Positions 13,192 to 24,315 of a stretch of 64,000 nucleotides of DNA are shown here, piece after piece. This stretch comes from Zhengitettix transpicula (Eukaryota; Arthropoda; Insecta; Orthoptera; Tetrigidae). The notes beneath the pieces were generated by a model. That model had not been told where the DNA came from. It saw nothing but the letters and a program-made list of their open reading frames with translations, and made no database searches. The stretch spans positions 62,684,897 to 62,748,896 of the forward strand of contig CM073591.1 in the NCBI GenBank assembly GCA_037074705.1. Direction: 5' to 3'. The position numbers were made by a program, and so were the translations under genes. Positions within the stretch are counted from its first letter, which is position 1, and each line of letters starts with the position of its first letter.

Positions 13192-15640
13192 AATCTTAAC
13201 TGTATTATGAACGAGAAGTCTTTGCTCACGTGGACGTTCTCGGGTATTTAGTAACAAAAGACAACACCAATAAAAGTCTCGTCAACCGCATTAATCTTGT
13301 CGTTGTCACTGACTCGATTCCCCGCTGGAAATTGTATTTCAGGAATCTTGTGATTGAATCCCTTTCTCTCCGTCTGGCTTTATTAATGACTCACAAAATT
13401 ACTAAAGACTGAACAATTCCACCTGCTTCTATTAAAAGAAATTTACTAACTACATTATTTTAGGTTTATAATTCACGACTGAAGATAGCGATGAAATTTT
13501 CTATCCACGACTCCCCTACTGTATAATTACCACAGATGTGCGTATAATTACACAAATCGAGTTCATACACAGTGAAAGACAAATGGAGACATGTCTTTCG
13601 TCTCCTACTTGTGCGGTGTCGTTCTTACGATTCCTTTTACCCAACGAAAGCAACAGTTTTTCACTTTATTTTCTATATTTATTTGTTTCTTCATTATCTT
13701 TTTATTAATTTTCATAAAATACTGACGTTTTTATATTTATGCAAATAAAATTCAGGAGATAAATTTAGTTTAAACAAATATTCCATTTCACTTAATGGAA
13801 TAAATATAATTTACTTGAATCATCGAGTTTTCCGTCAAAAAATTATTTCAACGAGAGGCACTTTTCAAAATTTATATGTTTTAATGAGCGCAGAAACGTT
13901 TGGAATGACAAGAACAAAAAAATTTAAACTTAGTCTGCGCTACACGACTCAAACACCTGGTTTAGAATATTTGTTTTCTGTAAAACAGTTGTAAAATATA
14001 GTAATTTACCTTTTTTTAAATAATTTTTTTATCGCTTACATTTTTCCTTTTAAAGTTAATTTCACTTAAAATGTTGGTCTTCTGTTTTCCTTGTTCTCCA
14101 ATATTTTATTCACTTTCTTTCTCACCGATTTTTTTCTTTCTTCAGTTTATAACTGTTCTTATGTGCCAACAGTGCTTTGTGTTTACGACACGAGTCTTCT
14201 CCACAACGAACGAAATAATGACGTATATATGCCAAAAATTACGTATTGCACTGTATCTAATAATTGTGTTTTCTTCACCCATTGATTGAAATATTATTTA
14301 TGACGATAATTGCATAAGGAAAGTCTGACCTCGTTATATACTAATTTTAATGTACACGACGTCTTGAGTTATCTCTTCTCGTCGCTATAACTTCTCTTTT
14401 AAAAGTATATAAATTCAATGCAGTAGTATTTCTGGGTATATGTTAAGGGTATCGGAGTTCAAAACATCATTTATATTCAAAATATGAGTAGAAAATTCCT
14501 GCCGCATCGTCTTTCCCCTGCACGTGTTCTATGAATTCCAATTACAGGTATTAACATTGACAAGACTTCGTCTGTCGCCGATGCTAAATTTATATTAAAC
14601 TAAACAGATTAATTCACTCGACGTTTAACATTAAGTAAACTTAGATTACAGTGCAACGCATTAGTTTATGGAACATTTGTCAGAGTGCTGTAGTGGATAA
14701 TTACAAAGTGTAGTAGAGTAGTTTGTATGCAAATATATGGAACATTGTGGATAACCATCAAATAATATATTAAACAACGACAGAATTGAAAATATTCCAA
14801 TAAAATTATGAAACACTTGATCATAATTTAAATATTCATTAATAGCTACCAAATAATACGTCAAATGAATTGATAACGATGATATTTGTTCTATACATTC
14901 ATTATAATATTTAAATTCCTATAATAACTGTTTTTAACTCTGACAATGGATATTTTGGACTCAATACTTGTACGGCATATGAAATTCTTATATATTGTAA
15001 TGATTAGACTTTATTACTAAATATAAAAAAAACTTTATTACGTGAAAATACAAAAATACATAAAAAAATATTATTGGGCTCCAGCAGATATACATTGGTC
15101 TGCAAAAAAAAATTATCATTAGCTCCGGCTTGGTTATAAAAATCCTCCTTCTCAACAGGGTAATGTGGGCGGCTCGGTAGCTATTCAAGAACAGAGCCTA
15201 TTTCCGTACTGTGTAAAAATATTCAACTTTTGAAGGCACTTTACAGAAATGGTGATCCTTACTTTACCTTGTGGCGTCAGACGACTTGCAGTGGATCACT
15301 GGTCTTGTAGTAAGCAGAACACGATCTCCTTCTTCGGCCTCCCCGCGATGGACGTCTCTCCAAAAACTTTTGTTGGCTACCGCTCGCCAAATTTTCCACC
15401 CTCTCGCCTCTCTCACTCCACTTCCCGTCCTCTATCTGTCGGTCTGCCTGCGACAGTCCACTTTCACCCGGGTTCGGAGTGTATATTCATACTCCGCCCC
15501 CTCCCCCCAAAAAAACGATGCAAAAAACAAAGGGACGCGTACCCTCGGTTTCTTGGGGCCTCTAGGACGCACGTGGCCGTTTAATTTATTCCTTCTCAGG
15601 CCCGGGGACAAAGGGCGGCCACTTACCGATGTTATTCACT

Positions 15641-15643
<3 letters not shown>

Positions 15644-15682
<39 letters not shown>
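15644..15682. repeat. (TA)n microsatellite
   Basis: About 19 TA units after TTCACTACA. The tract follows a 400-bp pyrimidine- and GC-rich patch (15249-15640) that may itself be a mobile-element end, since ACTACA next to (TA)n resembles the LTR-like ends elsewhere. Confidence 0.95.
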
Positions 15683-15685
<3 letters not shown>

Positions 15686-16999
15686 GTTATTAATTAAATA
15701 TTTTTAAAAAAATTATTCATTGTAAAGAAACCTAAGTTTAAGTGAGACTGCAATTTTGGATTACATCGTTATGACAATACGATTTCAGAATTTGTGTTTA
15801 AAAAACGGAAGTTATTTTGAAACAAACATTTTACTATATTTCTTATTACCATGTGATAAATAGTAAAGTATACGGAAAATTCTTCATTGACTTTTGTTAT
15901 CGAATTATATACAATTTTATGGAATCACTTAACATGTAAATAATAGTCTCATCTATCAGAATTTAATAGGTGGGAATCAAACACAGAACCAATGAAAAAT
16001 TATCTGACATTTCATTAATATAATAAACAATGCCCAGATAAGTTAGAAAATTATATAATTAAGTTTCATAAAATTACATTTTCATCATATAATTTTTATT
16101 GTATAAATGAGGTTTTTTGTTCGTAAGATTCGAGCCTCTACTGTTAATAATTATAAGAACTTTAAACTAAATATTAAATTATCTGAATGATTTTTGTGCT
16201 TCTGTTGAACATCCAGCTAAATATTAAAGTGTAACAGTTGAACATTCATAAATATAGAAAGTAGAATTGAAAGTTCATATAAAGTTTTTGACTTCACGGA
16301 CTAAAAAAATTAAATTACATAGATAAAATTATTTGATAGCTATCGTGTTAAGATGGTAAAATAGCTGACCTTGAGAGTATGTATGTCGAGTAGAACTTAC
16401 GTAATCTTTCAAATTATTGTTAATTATGCGTCGATCTCCAAAGCGCTCGTAGTTGTTGCGATTGCTTTAGATTTATGGTCAATGATTCGCTGATGCGTTC
16501 GTTAAAATTTGCTGGATAACTCCGTCGGACTGTTTTTTATTCAATCTTTTATCTGACATATACTGTTTTTGACATCGCTTGACCGAGCTTTACTTATCTT
16601 GTAAGCACTAACTGAATCTCCAAATCGCAACTTTCGTCTGCCACTATAGTAGAGCTCTGCAGGGGAAAAAACAGGGTGGATCAATCATGTTGTAAACAAT
16701 TACAGAATCATTACATTACAACTTATAATATCTAAACATTTACGGAGTTTCTCAGCGTACGTAGACTCTGAACTAAAAGCGTCACGCCGATGTACGACGA
16801 AACACAACACTTAGTCATGGGTTTAGTGTAGCTTTTAAATTTTAAGTTTAAATTATTGTCCCAAAATCATTCTGTGAAAACACGATCTTTCATTTGAGCT
16901 TTCTTCAATTTAAAGTAAATAGAGAAACTAGCTATCTTAAAGAATATAGTTGAATAATTGTTAATAGTAGTGTATAATTATTAATAATTTCCAAGCATT

Positions 17000-17315
17000 A
17001 TGGCTCTTTCAAAATTTCTCGATTCTTGCATTGATTTGTGTTTCAAAAAAATCTTTGGAACGGAAAAAAAATAAGAATATCCTGATCCACTTTTTGAACG
17101 ACATTTTAGGGTTTACTGAGACAAATGGAATACAAGAAGTTGAGTTCCTTAGCACTATTATGGATCCCGAAGTTGCCTCTTATAAACAAAGTATTGTTGA
17201 TGTTCTCTGCAAGGATTCTCACGAAAATAGATATATAGCAGAAATGCAACTCGCTAGAGACAAGGGCTTCGAAAAACGCGCTCAATTATATGCCGCTAAA
17301 GCCTATTCAAGACAG
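17000..17315 (+). pseudogene. Remnant of a bacterial Rpn-family PD-(D/E)XK nuclease/transposase gene
   Basis: From ATG at 17000, 24 codons read MALSKFLDSCIDLCFKKIFG then TEKK and stop at TAA 17072. The reading resumes one base out of frame after a run of eight A (17064-17071) and continues with ILIHFLNDILGF, SIVDVLCKD, YIAEMQLARDKGFEKRAQ and YAAKAYSRQ. These are hallmark segments of the Rpn recombination-promoting nuclease / PD-(D/E)XK transposase family (PF12784), widespread in bacteria and abundant in Rickettsiales. The nuclease core is visible as the Asp of SIVDV and the ExQ of AEMQ. A full-length family member is roughly 270-320 residues; here about 105 are left. One base gained in the A run and the lost C-terminus mark it as dead. 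I infer transfer from an intracellular bacterium into the insect nuclear genome. Identification is from remembered family motifs, not a search. Confidence 0.75.
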
Positions 17316-17344
17316 CAGAATTTGGAATTCATATCCGCGCCCAT

Positions 17345-17491
17345 ACCTTCGATAAAATTGGTCACCTCTCCTGTGATTATATTGAAGCCTGGTGCTTTCT
17401 TTTGTTTCAGATATGCTTTTATTTCAATACCTACTTTTCTTGTGGTAATTGGTGGGATATTTTCTGATCTTATGTTGTCAACGTTAAACAT
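17345..17491 (-). mobile_element. Jockey-type non-LTR retrotransposon reverse transcriptase fragment
   Basis: The minus strand reads NIRSENIPPITTRKVGIEIK followed by AYLKQKKAPGFNIITGEV. This matches the conserved start of the reverse transcriptase domain in jockey-clade LINEs: T-x-x-E-V, an E/K-rich helix, then KKAPG-x-D-x-I-T. The usual Asp of APGxD is Asn here. Homology fades after ITGEV near 17345, where the antisense bacterial fragment begins within about 30 bases. Only about 50 codons survive, so this is a dead fragment. Confidence 0.65.
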
Positions 17492-17499
17492 ACTGTGAT

Positions 17500-20013
17500 T
17501 CGTCTTCCCTTGATTGGGTTTGAATACCTCTGCCAGGAGAATTTTATTTTAAAAACCATTATCTTCTCTGATAATAAGCTATACTTTTTGTGACTTGAGA
17601 CCTGAACTCATGCTACTGGTGTGTAACGTTCAGACCATTCTGCTGTACATCTTCGAATGAATAAGATGAAATTCAACGATGGTCTAAAGTGTGTCAACCT
17701 GATCATTTTATAGATTTGTGGTCGAGCCTCGTAGACGCACTCAGTAGAGGCACTTTGTAGTTTATGTTTGCTGGCGGGCAGTTGGAGACACGATCGACTA
17801 ATGCACAATCGAATGGTCCCTATTGATTCCGCCACACACAAACGTGAATTATACACGAGTCTCGGACCCAGGCCTGTCGGACGGAGTTGTCCTCTTCGCC
17901 AACATTACGATGCGATCAATGGGCTCTGCACGATCGACCTCAGTGCGGAGGGTACAATATGCATAAACTTGACCAAGTTCCTTGCCTATCGACCTCTCGT
18001 CTAACGACGCCAGACCTTGACCTGTTGATTGCTATCGAGGTGCGCCTTGCAGGTGTCGTTACAATTACCTGCCCTCATTCGATTCATTGCCACGGAAACT
18101 AATCGAATCGCTGAATTCACTCGATTTCGCTGTAGGAGCATGATTGTTTGACGAGCTCTGAAGTTCGTTCCGCAATGTCACCACATTCAATGTTTATTAA
18201 TACGCCATTCAGTGTTAATTGATCCTACGTTTTTTCAATACTATTATATAAAAAAAAAATTAAGGTCTTAGAGGTAGATAGAAATCAATCAGTAGATATT
18301 TTCTCTTTCAAATTTGTCTGACTGTAAAACTGGGTTTTTAATATAGATATGAAAAACTTTTAAAAGTACAGATATTAAAAATATGGAGCATCTGAACTGA
18401 GCTAAGGAAGAGTAGATTTTAATGAAAAATGGTTCTCGTATGAAAGTCAATTCGTTTGTTGGGTACGTGGGGGAGTTGCAGTTCTGTTTTAATATTTTAT
18501 GAGTTCAAAATCATTCAAACATTATTAACTCATAACTTATTAAATCATATAAGTAATATGTTACTAGTACACTGTTGTACTGAGACGTTTCAAGCTCAAA
18601 GATGAATTTCATATTCACTGTTCGTTTTATGTACATTTCTAAGTTCAGCTTGCGTAAACCTATAAATTATTCAAAGGGTCTGTTTGAAGAGTTACGTAAT
18701 ATTGCCTTGATTTTTCTCTTGTATTAACCTGGGAAACCTCTGCGTATTAAAAACATAAATACAATAGGAATATTAGATGAAACTTATTCACCTATACTTA
18801 CCGAACATAAACATGAAAATGTATGACAACAAACAAATTATTAAAATGTTAAAATATTTCACTTTATTTTTCGGTCTTAAAATATTATGAATTTAATTGC
18901 TGTTTGTGAATCGATAGAATATTCTATTAATATAAATCTGTGGAACGTCGTTGAGCTGGAAATTGAGTTTTCTCTCGTATTCTCCATAGCAACATTAAAC
19001 CCACTCGTTACATAAGTGTAAATTATTCAATATAAACCTCCTGTGCGAACAATCAAAAACGATTTATAATGTGAAATTTCAGCCGTAACAATAAAACGGC
19101 GAGTCCTAAAAAGTTGTGAAATTGTGAACATTTAAACCTTTTCTAACGAATGCACCTGTTACAGCATAAATCTATCACATTCAGCTGAAAAGGAAATAAA
19201 ATCACATTATCGAAAATTTGGTGAATATCGTCAAAAAATGGCGTCGTCTTCAGATAGCATTGGGTCGAAACCTTCAGAAGTCCTGGAAGAGTATAAACAT
19301 GGAAGATATGGAATTTGGTACCATTTTCAATTATCTGTTGGCAGTCACTAATGCTAGAAGATGAGTAACGAGTTTTTCCAGCTATCATGCAACACTAAAT
19401 CGATCCCTGGTCAGTTTAAGACCTAGACTGAGCTTTTGAAAGTACACTAGAGCCTCCATCCCGAAACGTGGATCGTGTTCGGTTGGACGTGTGACCACCA
19501 TACCACGAATCAGGCGCAATTCTCGAAGTTTGCAGCCACAACATAATTTAAACATCCTTCCAGCTACGGCCGTCTCCACAAATCAGTTGTGATGGTAAAA
19601 AACAATAAATAATATTTTCTCCGAGAATAACTTGCCAATATATCGTATATAATTTGATTTGGCATAAGACTTTGTTTGAAATAGCCAGGAATTTAAATAA
19701 ATTTATTGGATATAAAGCCCTCCTGATGAACATGATCTTTAAGAAACGTATTAGGTAGTTAATAATTGTTTACCTTTTATGGAATAAGATTAATTACTTT
19801 TTAAATACAAATGAAATCTAGAATAATTTTTTATATATTTTTAAACTTTCTCAACAATTTGATGCTGGTTAAATATTAACTTGAAAACTGAGGACGCTGT
19901 ATTAGTTACTTCCATATTAAATAACAAAATACGTAAGGAGCTTGATCTAGTCTCTTAATATCCTCTATTAATTGTTTTATTTAATTAAATTCGTTAACGC
20001 TCACCATAATATG
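17500..20013. other. Mostly non-coding DNA with a higher-GC patch
   Basis: 17760-18110 is richer in GC and CpG than its flanks, but no frame is bounded by splice sites. Two short minus-strand frames at 19143-19388 and 19385-19579 have protein-like stretches but no motif I can name; they may be an old transposon. Confidence 0.4.
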
Positions 20014-20453
20014 TATGTATAAGAGAGAGAGCCAATTCAGACCAAAAAAGGTGATAATATAAATCCCACACAATGTTTCTGCGATCATTGTTCCTTTCGT
20101 CAGGTGCGAAGAAGAGCCTAGAGCGACACAACCTTTTTGTCTGAATTGGCTATCTTTCTTATTCATTATTTTCAATCAGACGTAAATTTTGTTATTTTAA
20201 TGGAATATTTAACTAAATTGCAGAATATCTGTGTAGGAGATTCTAACAGTGGCTGCCGAGTGTCCATTGCGAACTGACGATATTTAAATATATAATGGTA
20301 CATAATGTAGAGTTTTCTGCGAGTGCATTCAGAATAAAAAATTTGTTGAGACAGTTTTGAGAGTAGCTTTGTTGTGAGGGGACGAGAAAAATGAGTGAAT
20401 TTAGTTAAAATTTTAATTTAAAAAGTTCTGTTATGTGGAAGCAGTTAATAGGA
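20014..20453 (+). repeat. Fold-back/ribozyme repeat, long copy 1
   Basis: The left part contains GCCAATTCAGAC, a hammerhead-like core on the minus strand and the inverted end GTCTGAATTGGCTATC. The sequence continues through AATCAGACGTAAATTTT and GGCTGCCGAGTGTCC to GTGGAAGCAGTTAATAGGAC. The reverse complement of this longer unit is found at 43592-44660, where a SINE-like element interrupts it. No protein-coding frame was recognised in the unit. Confidence 0.75.
20064..20111 (-). ncRNA. Hammerhead-ribozyme-like motif, degraded
   Basis: Minus strand: UUCGCAC, CUGACGA, AAGGAACAAUGAUCGCA, GAAAC, AUU, GUGUGGG. Stem I is kept, stem II is broken by a C to G change, and the triplet is AUU. Confidence 0.35.
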
Positions 20454-21145
20454 CAAAAAAAAGTAATAGTGCGACGAGTGCATGGTAAATTTAAGAGATC
20501 TTATAAGAAAGCAGATTATAAGTTCATTTTAATGAGAGGAGAGAATAATAAAGTTTTCTAAGTGTAAATGAGGGAGTATTAAAATGTCATAGCGAGAAAT
20601 ACCAGATGGTAAAAATAACGTTAGGAGTCCACAAAAATTAGAGCTGTTTATTTAACCTTGAAATTATCTCCAGACTGTGAAAATATTTGATTTGTTTACT
20701 GTTTGCAGAAATTTCCTGCCACAGATGCCCTGGTACTGTCTCCAGTCCGCCGCCACACAGATTTTGAAATATCTTTCTATCATTATAATTCATTATATTT
20801 ACATTTGTTCAAATTATTAAATTCTTCCGTGTACCTCTAAATACTATGTTGATACCCAATATTTTGGAACATTATATGGACGGCGGATTTGCACTTCAGC
20901 TACTGAATTTTGGATCGCGTCTGATAGGGTGTATATACACCACTGTTACATTGAGTAATCTTTGTTCCTCAAAATAAAGACACTTAATGACACGTGCGGA
21001 AGTCGCAGCTGTTATGATTCTGCAACACCTGGGAACAGCCGTCGTTTGTGTTCGGCGCCGGCGTAGAGCCTATTTGCAACTTTCGTGGCAAAATTAATTT
21101 AAAGTTGCCGTCATTGTGTTGGCGTTTTTAATGCAGTTAGCAGGG

Positions 21146-21173
21146 CCAGCCCCATTAATTGCCAAGGGGCTGG
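21146..21173. repeat. 8-bp perfect hairpin in a conserved-looking non-coding block
   Basis: CCAGCCCC and GGGGCTGG enclose ATTAATTGCCAA. The surrounding 21000-21250 is more GC-rich than its flanks and contains several homeodomain-type TAAT cores. It could be a regulatory element; nothing coding is visible. Confidence 0.4.
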
Positions 21174-22504
21174 TCGAAGGGAAGGGGAAACGCCATTCAG
21201 CTCACGCGAAACAATCCTCCCAGGAAAAGAAAAGGCAGGTGCTGACGTCAGCTAGCAAGAGAGAGTAAACAGACACGAAAGCACAGCATTTACTGTAAAG
21301 TCGGTATGAAACAAACCGAGGAAAGAGAAATACCTGGTTCCTAATTACTCACTGCTTAGCAGTACAACTCGGAAGGAAGGAATTCCTCCTCCTTCCAGAC
21401 GGATATAGCACTAATATATTTAACACGGAACGATGTGTTCCTTTTACAATTCCTGGACTCTATATTAATATTTCAACTGTTTTCTTTATGCAGTAAACTC
21501 ATAATTTACATATTTTAAAATAAGTTTCAACTGTCTAATTTTGATACCATAGTTCAATAGCCCGTTTGTTTCCGAAAATAACATGACGTAATTGCTTTTT
21601 ATTGCCATAAATTTCTATAACTTGGGAAAGTCTTGAGGCCAATTTTTATTTATAACCTTTCTCTCCTCTTTCTCAATCTAATAGTTAATTTAATTGTCAG
21701 AAATATACAAGACACTTCACAAATTGCCCAACTTAATTCCTATGAAAATTAGCCAGAGGCCAATATATATTTTAATGAACCGCTACTGTGGTACAGTTAT
21801 CCAATTTATAAATCTTCATTTTATTGAGTTAACGAGGTGATGTAGTGTACCCTTTACGTATGATATGACGTCACGTGTCTGCATGATTATAATTTGTGCC
21901 TCTACGAATGCGCAAATATTATTTCAAAATTATTCAATTCCGTTTCCCAAATTATATGCAAAATTAGAAAAATTACGACAATTAATAATGTATAAATTTA
22001 TTTTAATTTTCTATTGCTATTATTAAAATAAGATTGCGAGTTTTGAACGACATAAATAAGTCGCTGTGTTTGTTTTCTTTGAAAGAGTCACCAAGAATCT
22101 GAACATCTGATTGAGAGATAACGTACGTGCTATCTCGTTAATGAATATAATTGTATCCTTTTAGATGTTACATAGGCGCGTCCAACAGTTACATTTTTTC
22201 CGGGACGTCTCCGATACCAATAACTGCCACTAATTTATTGCAAGGATCGCAGTCGGAATTTCACCTGGCTCCCGGCACCAAGGACCGCAAGCGCAGTTAC
22301 TCATTTGGCTCCTGGGACTGGTTTCGTTCCTAACCGAGTGCTGCTGGTGACATTCTTGTAAAAGGTGGCAACGTTCTCATGGTATAGTCAGAAACTATTG
22401 TGTAACTTCTATTTATTAGTATTGGGAACAATTTTTCGTTATCTATATTGTGTTTGTGAACCCTGTTCTCAAAATTTATCTTGAAAGGTTTTCAAGATAT
22501 GCAT

Positions 22505-22556
22505 ATCCGGACTCCGTTACTGCTCTACCACCGAGCTGGGTCAGGAAAACCCAGAT
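22505..22556 (-). mobile_element. tRNA 5'-half-like fragment
   Basis: The minus strand reads CCCAGCTCGGTGGTAGAGCA then GTAACGGAGTCCGG: a good A box (GGTGGTAGAGCA) with a D-arm-like stem. No T arm follows, so it is a tRNA-derived remnant. Confidence 0.35.
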
Positions 22557-22599
22557 AAGAAATATTGGGGCAGTTAACTAGCGGTAAGTTGGGACGCTA

Positions 22600-22601
<2 letters not shown>

Positions 22602-22635
<34 letters not shown>
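22602..22635. repeat. (TA)n microsatellite
   Basis: About 17 TA units immediately before the TGTAATAACC start of an LTR-like element. Confidence 0.95.
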
Positions 22636-22638
<3 letters not shown>

Positions 22639-23762
22639 AATAACCAGTAAAGAATGACATGAATTCTGTTCTTATTTTTATCAGATTTGTTTACCAACTC
22701 AGACTGGGGATCCTTGAGTGGTTTGTACATATAAAAGATAATGATAAAATGATGGTTAAGTGGCTCTTAGAGGAGGGGAGGACTGTAATTGGGCATTTTG
22801 CTGCTGTTAGGGCTAAATTGTTGTGACCGACATCTTGACGACGGAACCGTGAAAGGCATGTTAACAGAAGTTTGGTTAAAAAGAGATGTTTATTTTAATT
22901 GATTTAGTGGCTCTCGGAGCGGGAGAAAGCCAACAGCTGGTGTTGTTTGGCGAACATGGAAATGCAAAAAAAAACCTGTGAAAACAAGGGAATATTCTGA
23001 AGCCGGGATATAAATAAGAGGGCAGCTGGACGGAAAAATCAAGCACAGTTAGTCAGGGAGGAGTATTATGAGGAGTTAGTCAGGAGCAGGAGACTGATGG
23101 GATAGAGCGTTGGTGCAGGTCCGCAGGGTGGACGCAGCGCCAAGTTAAAGTGGCCGAAACAATGTTATGAACAGTTGGGAGTTTGCATTCAAGAGAGATC
23201 ATCGGATGGTAGGCCAAGCTAGGTGGCCGAGAGTAATCAGTTGGACATCAGTCATCGAAAGTCGGTAGGAGTTCGTCGTGGAAATCTGTCTGCCAGCAGA
23301 GTTGGTTGAATTCGTCGTGAGGGTAACGTCATCAAGAAGAGGTGGCTGTGAAAGCAGAGTGTGAGCGCTACCTGGTGCCTTTTAAGCCGGTATGAAGTGA
23401 GTGTGTGCCGGTATGCGAGAGATCCAAATTGCATGGACCAGAGAGCTTGTAAATTTATTTTTCTGTATTCATAATTGTAAATTGTTAAATAAGGGTAAAA
23501 ATTCAGATATCGTTTCAATCGTTTCAATCATTTAATTTCGTTTTTAATTTAACTGTATTTGTTTAATTGTAACATTTGTGTTCCGTTTCCTTATCAACCC
23601 AGTACTGGGGTACTGAGTCTAATTTATCAAATGTATTCAAGATAAATAATTTTTTTTATTTTATTTTATAAAATTCCCTTAGATTATTTCTGTAATTGTA
23701 AATTGTGTCTTAATAAATAATAATTGTTTGTTTAAATTGGTAGTTTTATTTGAGGTATCACA
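22636..23762 (+). mobile_element. Candidate solo LTR, inserted in TA-rich DNA
   Basis: It begins TGTAATAACCAG and ends GGTATCACA, flanked by (TA)n on the left and ATTTATATATAT on the right, consistent with a 4-bp AT-type target. Inside are a TATA-like promoter (GGGATATAAATAAGAGGGC at about 23008) and an AATAAA-containing stretch near the 3' end (about 23711), the usual U3-R-U5 order. No gag or pol frames adjoin it. Its 3' third resembles the element at 27764-28712 read on the minus strand (both have ACCCAGTA..GG..CTGAG and AT-rich AATAAA ends). Confidence 0.5.
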
Positions 23763-23774
23763 ATTTATATATAT

Positions 23775-24291
23775 TGTAATACCAATGAAACAGGTTATTA
23801 ATTGTTTTAATATAATTTAATTGTTGGCAAAACGTGTGCTTAAAGACATCTTTGTTAACAATTGGAGACTGGAGACCGCGCGCCTAGAGGAACGCAGTCA
23901 GCGGCAAGACGCGAACGGGAAAAGTCAGCGGCAAGACGCGAAAGGAAATGTATGCGTCGAGAACTGGGACATAGCAGTTAGGTCCACATAGAGAAATAGA
24001 AACAGTAAAAGTCTGTGGATCCAGAATTATGAATAGGGCTATCTAGAAAGTCCAACGGCGAGATAATAGTTTACATAAAACGCAAGTAAACAGTTTGACG
24101 GAGAGACTTATAAAATCGCAGTTTGGAAGCAGAAGTTTTGTCTTCACAAACTGAACTAATTTCGCAGAGGGAGACTTTGAGGAGACCTACGTCCAGCAAC
24201 TGGCTGAGGGTGAGATGATCCAGGTTCTAGTATAGCAGATATCGCTACCCTCCTTGCTTCACAACCAACAATGTAACTCAATCATGTTACA
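23775..24291 (+). mobile_element. Candidate solo LTR, 517 bp
   Basis: Starts TGTAATACCAATG, ends ATCATGTTACA, with TATATAT before and (TA)n after. It contains a TATA box (CTTATAAAATCGCAG at about 24108) and a 27-bp tandem unit (GTCAGCGGCAAGACGCGAA at 23897-23915 and 23924-23942). The terminal TGTAA/TTACA inverted ends are those of LTRs. No internal coding region is present. Confidence 0.5.
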
Positions 24292-24315
24292 ATATATATA
24301 TATATATATATATAT
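24292..24315. repeat. (TA)n microsatellite
   Basis: About 12 TA units directly after the TTACA end of the preceding LTR-like element. Confidence 0.95.

Larger units (their letters stand above)
6961..16999. other. Non-coding AT-rich DNA
   Basis: About 10 kb with only short open frames. It holds the G11 run at 13181 and a CT-rich patch at 15249-15640 before a (TA)n tract. The 140-codon frame over that patch is low-complexity and runs into the TA repeat, so it is not taken as a gene. Confidence 0.45.

Noticed and set aside
15271..15693. 140-codon open frame ending in Tyr-Ile repeats
   Set aside because: It runs through a CT-rich patch into the (TA)n tract. No motif and no splice context.
17560..18110. 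Higher-GC patch as an exon or further bacterial DNA
   Set aside because: The short frames at 17768-18102 overlap in several frames without motifs, and no bacterial-type protein was recognised.
22636..24291. One complete LTR retrotransposon with two LTRs
   Set aside because: The two halves share only terminal TGTAATA-type ends, not LTR-length identity, and no gag/pol lies between them, so they are listed as separate solo-LTR candidates.
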